From Candidatus Aenigmatarchaeota archaeon (lineage in GTDB: Archaea > Aenigmatarchaeota > Aenigmatarchaeia > CG10238-14 > SCSR01), in contig JASEGN010000029.1 of the NCBI GenBank assembly GCA_030018055.1, positions 1 to 11,304 of the forward strand: DNA of 11,304 nt, written 5' to 3'. Below are positions 6,181 to 11,304 of the stretch, one piece after another. The notes under the pieces are model-generated. The model searched no databases. It was not told where the DNA came from and saw only the letters and a program-made list of their open reading frames with translations. Position numbers and translations under genes: made by a program. How positions within the stretch are numbered: position 1 is the stretch's first letter; each line of letters begins with the position of its first letter.

Positions 6181-6617
6181 TGATTTATAGCATAAAAACG
6201 ATTGTTGGAAGGGAAGATGTTGTGTTAGATGTGATAGCAACAAAGATTCAATCAGAAAAGCTTAATGTAGCAGCCTTGGTTCATCCGGAAGAAATTAAAG
6301 GCTATATATTCATTGAAGGTGAGCTTGAAGATGTGTTGAAGGCTCTTTCAGGAGTTCCTCATGTTAGGGGGGTTATTAAAAAACCGATAAAGTTAGAAGA
6401 GCTTGAAAGGTTCTTAAAGCCGAAAGTTATAGAAATTGAGTTAAATACTGGAGATACCGTCGAAATTATAGGTGGTCCCTTTAAAGGGGAGAAAGGAAAG
6501 ATTACAAGATATGATAAGATAAAGAGGGAGGTTACCCTTGAGTTGCTAGAAGTTAGTGTTCCAATTCCAGTTACCGTATCGGCAGAATTTGTTAAACTCA
6601 TTGAAAAGAAAAAGTGA
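6180..6617 (+). CDS. spt5: Transcription elongation factor Spt5/NusG
   Basis: A 145-aa archaeal Spt5 that binds the RNA polymerase clamp with Spt4 and promotes processive elongation. The NGN domain covers about residues 1-80 (MIYSIKTIVGREDVVLDVIA...KGYIFIEGE) and the KOW domain about 88-120 (GDTVEIIGGPFKGEKGKITRYDK). I chose the ATG at 6180, which overlaps the secE TGA, because the open frame upstream of it encodes no NGN-like sequence and lies inside secE. Its own stop overlaps the GTG proposed for rpl11. The length and both domains are normal. Confidence 0.95.
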   Translation: MIYSIKTIVGREDVVLDVIATKIQSEKLNVAALVHPEEIKGYIFIEGELEDVLKALSGVPHVRGVIKKPIKLEELERFLKPKVIEIELNTGDTVEIIGGPFKGEKGKITRYDKIKREVTLELLEVSVPIPVTVSAEFVKLIEKKK

Positions 6618-6913
6618 GTCTGGTGGCAACTATTTCTGAGTTAATAAAAAAAGAGCTTGGTATAGAAAGGGCGAAAATTAGCGAGGAAGATAAAGCTAAG
6701 GGTGTTGTAAGTGTGGGAAATCTTAGCTTTCAACAAGTTATAAAAATTGCTAAACTAAAGGCTGGAGATATGTTTACAAAAGATTTAAAAGCTGCTGTTA
6801 AGACAGTTCTCGGGACCGCAAATTCGTTAACTGGGGTTCTGGTTGAAGGAAAGAGACCAAAGGAAGTTATTAGGGAGATTGATGAAGGGAAATGGGATGA
6901 AGTTATAAAGTAA
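6614..6913 (+). CDS. rpl11: Ribosomal protein uL11, C-terminal (rRNA-binding) domain only
   Basis: uL11 sits at the GTPase-associated centre of the 50S. A full archaeal protein is about 155-165 aa: an N-terminal domain with a Gly/Pro-rich PGPPLGPALG loop, then a C-terminal rRNA-binding domain. This frame encodes 99 aa and matches only the second part, from ISELIKKELGIERA through VGNLSFQQVIKIAKLKAGDM and LKAAVKTVLGTANSLTGVLVEGKRPKEV to DEVIK. No N-terminal domain is found upstream, because nusG is intact and ends at 6617. The start is GTG at 6614 or GTG at 6623, the latter with GTGA at a suitable distance. It could be a genuine domain loss, a split gene with the other half elsewhere, or a deletion in the assembly. 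Confidence 0.85.
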   Translation: MSLVATISELIKKELGIERAKISEEDKAKGVVSVGNLSFQQVIKIAKLKAGDMFTKDLKAAVKTVLGTANSLTGVLVEGKRPKEVIREIDEGKWDEVIK

Positions 6914-6967
6914 TTTAAGAATGAGTTCAATAAATGAAATATTTATGATATCTTTTTAAGTTTTACT

Positions 6968-6984
6968 GCAAAATAACTTTTATC
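6968..6984 (+). promoter_or_regulatory. Candidate promoter (TATA region) of the rpl1-rpl10-rpl12 group
   Basis: The 101-base gap between rpl11 and rpl1 contains an AAAATAACTTTTAT stretch about 35-45 bases before the rpl1 ATG. It would place the transcript start near the small hairpin at 6994-7005. A T-rich stretch at about 6950-6964 could end transcription from the ftsZ group. Both assignments rest on position and composition only. Confidence 0.3.
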
Positions 6985-6993
6985 CGCATTATA

Positions 6994-7005
6994 CTACTTC
7001 GGTAG
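6994..7005 (+). promoter_or_regulatory. cUUCGg tetraloop hairpin abutting the rpl1 Shine-Dalgarno site
   Basis: CTAC-TTCG-GTAG forms a 4-bp stem closed by C-G around a UUCG loop, an exceptionally stable tetraloop type. Its last G is also the first G of the GGAGG Shine-Dalgarno site (7005-7009), 5 bases before the ATG. It may sit close to the 5' end of the mRNA and affect translation of rpl1, whose expression is autoregulated in some archaea. Confidence 0.45.
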
Positions 7006-7014
7006 GAGGATGAA

Positions 7015-7632
7015 ATGAAGGAAAAAATATTAAACGTAATAAAAGAAGTTAGGGAAAGATCTAAAAAAAGAAATTTCTCCCAGACTTTTGACCTTATAGT
7101 TAATTTAAAAGAAATAGATGTAAAGAAACCTGAGAATAAGTTTAGTGAAGATGTTTTATTGCCACATGGAAGGGGGAAGGAAACTAAGGTTATTCTTTTT
7201 AGTGATAGTATAAAAGAAGCTGGATGTGAGATTTTAACGAGTGAGGATATCAAAACTCTATCAGAAAACAAGAGAGCTTCCAAAAAGCTTGCTAATCAAA
7301 CCGACTTTTTTCTGGCTGAACCGAAACTTATGCCATTGATAGGAAAAACACTTGGAATTTACCTTGGACCTAGAGGAAAGATGCCAAGGTTAGTGGTTGG
7401 TGATGTGAATACTTTAATAAAAAATTACAAGAGGTCTGTTAGAGTTAGGTTGAAAGATTCACCTGTAATTCAATGTGTGGTTGGGGTTGAAGATATGGAA
7501 GATGAAAAAATAGCCGAAAATATCCTAGCTGTTCTAAAATTTTTAGAAGGAAGACTTCCAAGAGGTAAAGTAAACATAAAGGAAGTTCTTTTAAAGCTAA
7601 CTATGTCTAAGCCCGTAAAAATTGGTGTTTAA
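7015..7632 (+). CDS. rpl1: Ribosomal protein uL1
   Basis: A 205-aa protein of the mobile L1 stalk of the 50S, which moves deacylated tRNA out of the E site. It starts MKEKILNVIKEVRERSKKRNFSQTFDLIVNLKEIDVKKPENKF, the usual archaeal L1 beginning. It contains DFFLAEPKLMPLIGKTLGIY then LGPRGKMPRLVVGD, the conserved loop (about residues 97-129), and ends KVNIKEVLLKLTMSKPVKIGV. A strong GGAGG site precedes the ATG. Domain content and length are normal. In methanococci L1 represses its own operon by binding mRNA near its start; only the hairpin upstream hints at something comparable here. The last codons overlap the rpl10 start. Confidence 0.96.
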   Translation: MKEKILNVIKEVRERSKKRNFSQTFDLIVNLKEIDVKKPENKFSEDVLLPHGRGKETKVILFSDSIKEAGCEILTSEDIKTLSENKRASKKLANQTDFFLAEPKLMPLIGKTLGIYLGPRGKMPRLVVGDVNTLIKNYKRSVRVRLKDSPVIQCVVGVEDMEDEKIAENILAVLKFLEGRLPRGKVNIKEVLLKLTMSKPVKIGV

Positions 7633-8389
7633 TACGAAAGAAGAGAAGGTTGAAGAAGTAAAAAGAATTTCCGATCTCATAGAAAAATATCCTACTCTAG
7701 GAATTTTGGATATAGCTGGAACGCCTTCGAAGCAACTACAAGAAATTAAAAGGAGGTTAGGGGAAGAAGTGTTTATCACCATTACAAAAAAATCCATGCT
7801 GAAGCTTGCAATTAGAAATTCAAGAAGGGAAAATATACATGAAGTAGAAAAGTTCATTCCCCTGCAACCTGGGTTAGTTTTTACTAAGCTTGATGCTTTT
7901 AAATTTTATCTTCTAGTAACTAGAACAAAATCTTTAACCTTTGCGAAAGGAGGTGATGTCGCTGGAAAAAATATTGAGATTAAAGCAGGTCCAACTAAAT
8001 TAACCCCTGGGCCAGTAATTGGCGAACTTACTAAAGCTGGAATAGCTGTTGGTGTAGAAGGTGGGAAGATTGCTGTAAAAAAGAATGTAGTAGTTGTTAA
8101 GGCTGGTGAGAAGATTAGCCAGGAAGTAGCATCTGCTTTAAAAAAACTTGGGATTGCAACAAGGGAAATTGGATTAAATGTTGTCGCACTATATACAAAT
8201 GGAAAGATTTATGGGAAGGACGTGCTTAATTTGATTGGAGACCCAGCATTGAACCTTCTAAAAGAGGCTTTTGGTAAAGCTTTAAATCTTTCAATTGCTA
8301 TTAATTATCCAACCAAAGAAAATATAGGTTATCTCTTGGCTAAGGCTCACAACCAAGCCAAGTTTATTGAAAGTAGAATTGGTGATTAA
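7625..8389 (+). CDS. rpl10: Ribosomal protein uL10 (P0), short form
   Basis: The stalk base protein, which anchors L12 dimers beside uL11. About 254 aa from GTG 7625; a TTG at 7622 would add one residue, and both lie inside the end of rpl1. The rRNA-binding domain (KYPTLGILDIAGTPSKQLQEIKRRLG...TKKSMLKLAIRN) and the insertion domain (KAGPTKLTPGPVIGELTKAGI, about residues 120-140) are intact. The C-terminal part keeps roughly one L12-binding helix repeat (AINYPTKENIGYLLAKAHNQAKFI) and then stops. Archaeal P0 usually runs to about 300-350 aa, with three such helices and an acidic tail ending like L12. The stop is immediately followed by the rpl12 ATG, and the GGTGAT site for rpl12 lies in the last codons, so the short end looks native. 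Confidence 0.94.
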   Translation: MFNTKEEKVEEVKRISDLIEKYPTLGILDIAGTPSKQLQEIKRRLGEEVFITITKKSMLKLAIRNSRRENIHEVEKFIPLQPGLVFTKLDAFKFYLLVTRTKSLTFAKGGDVAGKNIEIKAGPTKLTPGPVIGELTKAGIAVGVEGGKIAVKKNVVVVKAGEKISQEVASALKKLGIATREIGLNVVALYTNGKIYGKDVLNLIGDPALNLLKEAFGKALNLSIAINYPTKENIGYLLAKAHNQAKFIESRIGD

Positions 8390-8668
8390 ATGCAGGAAAT
8401 ATATTCGGCCCTGTTGCTCCACTCAGCTGGTAAGCCAATTACAGAGGAAAATATAAAAAAGGTTTTAGAAGGTGTTGGAGCTACTGTAGATGAGGGAAAA
8501 ATAAAGGCTTTGGTTACAAGCTTAGAAGGTCAAAATATAGATGAACTACTAAAACAAGCTGTAGTTACTCCTGCTCCACCAGAGAAGAAAGAGGAGAAGA
8601 AGGCTGAAGAGGAAGAGAAGAAGGCTGAAGAGGCAGCAACGGTCGGACTCTCATCCTTGTTTGGGTAA
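8390..8668 (+). CDS. rpl12: Ribosomal protein L12 (P1 type)
   Basis: A 92-aa acidic stalk protein that dimerises on uL10 and recruits translation factors. The N-terminal dimerisation region (MQEIYSALLLHSAGKPITEENIKKVLEGVGATVDEGKIKALV, about 1-43) leads into a Glu/Lys-rich hinge (about 63-81), then the conserved tail GLSSLFG that contacts elongation factors. The ATG abuts the rpl10 stop and uses a GGTGAT Shine-Dalgarno site within the end of rpl10. The length is slightly below the usual 100-110 aa because the Ala/Pro-rich hinge is short. Confidence 0.96.
   Translation: MQEIYSALLLHSAGKPITEENIKKVLEGVGATVDEGKIKALVTSLEGQNIDELLKQAVVTPAPPEKKEEKKAEEEEKKAEEAATVGLSSLFG
8591..8632 (+). repeat. Two tandem 21-bp units in the L12 hinge
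   Basis: Bases 8591-8611 and 8612-8632 differ at one position, a synonymous GAG/GAA change. Each encodes EEKKAEE, so the charged hinge has grown by a simple in-frame duplication. Confidence 0.8.
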
Positions 8669-8670
8669 TC

Positions 8671-9279
8671 ATGCAAAAATTGATAAAACTTGCGGAGAAA
8701 ATAAAAGAGGAGAAATTGAGGAAAGGGGTAGTTGAATTTTTAAAAGACCCAAGCTTAACTCATCCAGAATTTAAAAAGTATCCCAGGGCAGAGATAGAGA
8801 AAATAAAGGTTCCATTTACAATGGCAAATTTAGGGACTGTGGAAAGAGATGTGCTTAACCATACCATTGCTTTGGTCGACCTTTGTATAAAAATTACAGA
8901 CACTCTGGAAAAGAATTTTGGGGTTAAATTGAATAGGGATTATTTGATTGCTGGCGCTATTTTGCATGATGTTATGAAAATATTCGAGTGGAAATCTAGC
9001 AAGGAGCACACTGGTATTTTGCTAGATCATAGCATGCTTGGTGTTGCTGAGCTTTACAAAAGAGATTTTCCTGAAGAGGTGATCCATATAGTTGCAAGCC
9101 ATTTTGGAGAAGGAGGTAGCACTCCACCAAGAAATTTCGAAGCGCTAATATTCCATTATTTGGATTCTTTGCTATCTGCTTTTGAGTTTTATTTTTATGC
9201 GAGTAAAAGGCCTAAGGAGGAAATTCCTATTATAGTTCTAGACAAGGAGATGATGAAAGAATTTGAGAAAAGAGACTAA
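8671..9279 (+). CDS. HD-domain phosphohydrolase, substrate unknown
   Basis: A 202-aa soluble protein of the HD superfamily, metal-dependent phosphohydrolases acting on nucleotides, cyclic phosphates or similar esters. Candidate metal ligands are His64 (LNHT), the His99-Asp100 pair in AGAILHDVMKIFEW, His120 (LDHSMLG), His144 (VASHFGEGG) and Asp165 (FHYLDSL), in the expected order. Archaeal members include the MptB cyclic phosphodiesterase of pterin synthesis and several uncharacterised proteins; I cannot assign this one. The ATG starts 2 bases after the rpl12 stop, so it is probably transcribed with the stalk genes. Its stop codon overlaps the radA stop on the other strand. Confidence 0.85.
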   Translation: MQKLIKLAEKIKEEKLRKGVVEFLKDPSLTHPEFKKYPRAEIEKIKVPFTMANLGTVERDVLNHTIALVDLCIKITDTLEKNFGVKLNRDYLIAGAILHDVMKIFEWKSSKEHTGILLDHSMLGVAELYKRDFPEEVIHIVASHFGEGGSTPPRNFEALIFHYLDSLLSAFEFYFYASKRPKEEIPIIVLDKEMMKEFEKRD

Positions 9280-11304
9280 TCTGCGTCCTTTATACCCTCT
9301 TCAGTTATCTTAAAGATAGCTTCTGTCTCGGGTAAGTTAGGTGCATCTACTAAGCGAGCTATTCTTGTACCACCTTTTCCTTTTCTCATATAGATTCTAA
9401 AGGTTGAATTATGAACTAAGTAACCATTGGCTAAAAAATTTCCACAGGTTGTTTCTATGTCAATAAGTTTTGTCTTCTTTTTTGGTTTCAAAGAAAAAAC
9501 TTTTTCAAAATAGAAATTAAGAAGATTACCGAATATTTCATTTGTAGTTTCGCTACTTTTACAAAGGAGATTTAATTCATCAAAAGTTAAAAAACATTCT
9601 GGATGTTTAAATTTTACCTTTATATTCAATTCTTTTAATACCTTAGCTACTAGCCCTTTCTTTATAGGTATTCTTTCGCTTCTTGACTTACGTTGAAATT
9701 TAATTTTTTCTTGTTTATCTTGCGCTGTAAAACCTATAGACTCAAAATCCCTCTTGCTGACTTCAAGTCTGTAATAAATCGGTGGGGCGATACTTATGGT
9801 AGAGTGTATCCCTAGTCTTGACAAAAGTAATTTCAAAAGAATTAAAAACTTCCTATCTGCTTGTGTGAGTGTAACGACATTCCTAACGTATCCTTCTGCG
9901 TCAAAAATCCCCCTCATAAATTCTCTAATTGTTTCCTCATCGCATTCAAATAGTTTGTGGATGTTACTTAAAAGATATTTCAAAACATTCGCGACATATT
10001 TATTGGCTATTGAAAGTTGATAACATTTTTTTCCTTTCACCTTCGTTATTCTTGGTTTGATGCCAAATATTTGATCGAACAAGTTTGAATAGTATTCTAT
10101 GACTTCATATCTTTCCTCTCTAATTCTTACAGAGTTATTGTAAAAATCCTTTGCTCCATCACCATACAGATATCCAAGGAACTTTGCCAATGATGGTGTG
10201 AGAAAACTTACTCTCTCTATTTTTTTATGCTTGGCTGTTTCTATTTTTTCTACCTGCAAATTGGCGAGAAGTTTTATTTTTTCAATAACCTCTTTTCTTG
10301 TTGGATAGCCCTGGTTCAAAACTCTTCTAAGTTGCCGTGCTGTTATCCCTGTAAACTTCTTACATGCGTCGCTATCCTTAAGAGAAAAATTCTTTCTGAG
10401 ACATTTTTTTACTTCTTCTGAATTTTTAATAATAAAAATTTCTTCATAATTAAATTCAGGAATTTCTAGTTTTCTCTCGGTGATATTAATTTTCCTTGGT
10501 AAAATCAAATAATCATTTTCTTTAAGATTTTCAACGAAAATTTCCTTAAATCCTTCTTTCTCTCTGAAAACAAACACCCTATGATTCTTCGAAGCTTCGA
10601 GTGTGTGATTTATTTCTACAGTTTCATCGATCCTTTCAGCCTTTTCTAAGATGTCGTGAAAGCTAAAATTCTTAAGATATCCTAGCACATTCATTGGATT
10701 GTGTACCTCATCAATTTTTTTCAAACCCTCTTTAGTTACTACTAACGAATCTGCTGCAACGCACATGTGAGCCAGTACGTTCCCCCCAACTGGAGCTGTC
10801 GGATCCCCAAACAAAACGTCTGGCTTTGCCATCACCTGATTTGTCACATAAACAGCTAAATTATATGCATCGGCATATCTCTGCAAAACATGTAAGTGGC
10901 GATTTAACTTTTGTTGTCTTAATGCTAGCTCTCCCCTTCCAAGATAATCTGCTCTGAAATGAGATGTTAAGGAATCTACTATGATCAAGCCAACATTTTT
11001 TTCTTCTATCAACTCTTTAGCACCTTCTACGAGGGAAATTTGGTGCTCGCTGTTAAAAGCTCTGCTAACAAAAACATTTCTTAAGGCTTCATCAGGATTG
11101 ATGCCTAATGCCTTTGCCATGCTAACTATTCGATTGGGGCTAAATGTGTTTTCCGAATCAATAAAAATACAACCCCTTCCCAAACCGCCTCTCTCTGGTG
11201 GAAGTTGAACATTGACAGCAAGTTGAAATCCTAGTTGTGAATTGTGTAAGATTGTAGGCATCATACCTCCAATAAAAGTATGTACGTTTGGCACAACAAA
11301 ATCG
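9276..11304 (-). CDS. radA: DNA recombinase RadA precursor with at least two inteins (5' end outside window)
   Basis: RadA, the archaeal RecA/Rad51 homologue, forms filaments on single-stranded DNA and catalyses strand exchange. The frame enters the window within an intein tail. Extein sequence then begins SQLGFQLAVNVQLPPERGGLGRG (from 11240), i.e. at the Walker A Ser/Thr followed by Gln, with the preceding GSGK outside. Walker B is VGLIIVDSLT, followed by FRADYLGRG and NQVMAKPDVLFGDPTAPVGGNVLAHM. A second intein (9408-10763) follows. The last 43 residues, STFRIYMRKGKGGTRIARLVDAPNLPETEAIF..., are the normal RadA C-terminus. There is no credible start codon in view; a GTG at 11294 lies within the intein tail. 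The gene converges on the HD gene, and the two stop codons overlap. Confidence 0.95.
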   Translation of the reverse strand, partial: DFVVPNVHTFIGGMMPTILHNSQLGFQLAVNVQLPPERGGLGRGCIFIDSENTFSPNRIVSMAKALGINPDEALRNVFVSRAFNSEHQISLVEGAKELIEEKNVGLIIVDSLTSHFRADYLGRGELALRQQKLNRHLHVLQRYADAYNLAVYVTNQVMAKPDVLFGDPTAPVGGNVLAHMCVAADSLVVTKEGLKKIDEVHNPMNVLGYLKNFSFHDILEKAERIDETVEINHTLEASKNHRVFVFREKEGFKEIFVENLKENDYLILPRKINITERKLEIPEFNYEEIFIIKNSEEVKKCLRKNFSLKDSDACKKFTGITARQLRRVLNQGYPTRKEVIEKIKLLANLQVEKIETAKHKKIERVSFLTPSLAKFLGYLYGDGAKDFYNNSVRIREERYEVIEYYSNLFDQIFGIKPRITKVKGKKCYQLSIANKYVANVLKYLLSNIHKLFECDEETIREFMRGIFDAEGYVRNVVTLTQADRKFLILLKLLLSRLGIHSTISIAPPIYYRLEVSKRDFESIGFTAQDKQEKIKFQRKSRSERIPIKKGLVAKVLKELNIKVKFKHPECFLTFDELNLLCKSSETTNEIFGNLLNFYFEKVFSLKPKKKTKLIDIETTCGNFLANGYLVHNSTFRIYMRKGKGGTRIARLVDAPNLPETEAIFKITEEGIKDAD
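9408..10763 (-). mobile_element. RadA intein with LAGLIDADG homing endonuclease, 452 aa
   Basis: Inserted between LAHM and STFRIYMRKG of RadA. In intein numbering: Cys1 in CVAADSLVVTKEGLKKI; block B ASKNHRV (Ser58, His61); a helix-turn-helix-like part at about 126-163 (TARQLRRVLNQGYPTRKEV); endonuclease block C FLGYLYGDG at about 195-203; block E FMRGIFDAEGYV at about 282-293; block F IDIETTCGNFLANG; and block G YLVHN, with Asn452 and +1 Ser. Both endonuclease acidic residues (Asp in GDG, Asp in FDAEG) are kept, so homing may still be possible. The block F position that is often His is Gly here (CGNF). Classic splicing residues at both junctions are present. Confidence 0.95.
11241..11304 (-). 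mobile_element. C-terminal end of a second RadA intein, at the P-loop
   Basis: The 21 codons before the RadA P-loop Ser read DFVVPNVHTFIGGMMPTILHN. This fits intein block F (D-x-x-V-P-x-x-H-x-F) and block G ending HN, with Ser as the +1 residue. In intein-free RadA this position holds the GEFGSGK part of Walker A, which is absent here. The rest of the intein lies outside the window, so its size and any endonuclease are unknown. Confidence 0.88.

Noticed and set aside
7949..7957. Very strong Shine-Dalgarno sequence GGAGGTGAT inside rpl10.
   Set aside because: It encodes the conserved AKGGDVAG of uL10, and no in-frame start with suitable spacing and a plausible product follows.
11292..11294. 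GTG at 11294 as the start of radA.
   Set aside because: It lies in the C-terminal tail of an intein; the RadA N-terminal domain and the first half of the P-loop must lie further upstream.

Overview
This AT-rich window is archaeal. It encodes archaeal/eukaryal-type ribosomal proteins (eL7Ae/L8e, eS28, eL24, archaeal uS13, uS4, uS11, uL1, uL10/P0 and P1-type L12), an archaeal GlnRS-like GluRS, RadA and SecE/NusG(Spt5). Several starts carry GGTGAT-type Shine-Dalgarno sites, and genes often overlap by a few bases. FtsZ points to a euryarchaeal or DPANN-type lineage rather than most Crenarchaeota; the exact lineage cannot be read from the sequence.

Layout: (1) 1-1676, gltX, cut off at its 5' end. 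(2) 1761-3994, a translation block on the + strand: L7Ae, S28e, L24e (only 51 aa), then S13, S4 and S11. As written, S11 is broken by two in-frame TAA codons close to its 3' end. (3) 4001-4345, a small unrecognised gene on the - strand, divergent from ftsZ across an AT-rich intergenic region holding a palindrome. (4) 4404-6913, ftsZ-secE-nusG-rpl11. ftsZ carries a mini-intein inside the GTP-binding tubulin signature, and rpl11 encodes only the C-terminal domain. (5) 7015-9279, rpl1-rpl10-rpl12 plus an HD-domain phosphohydrolase. rpl10 is short. (6) 9276-11304, radA on the - strand, convergent with group 5 and running off the window. It contains a LAGLIDADG-bearing intein and, at the window edge, the C-terminal end of a second intein whose downstream extein resumes at the Walker A (P-loop) serine.

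The most notable signals are the three inteins in two NTPases, so that both cell division (FtsZ) and recombination (RadA) depend on protein splicing. The next is an unusual set of ribosomal genes: interrupted uS11, uL11 without its N-terminal domain, and uL10 without most of its L12-binding spine and acidic tail. The last two both concern the ribosomal stalk/GTPase centre. Assembly error has to be excluded for the uS11 and uL11 observations before they are treated as biology.
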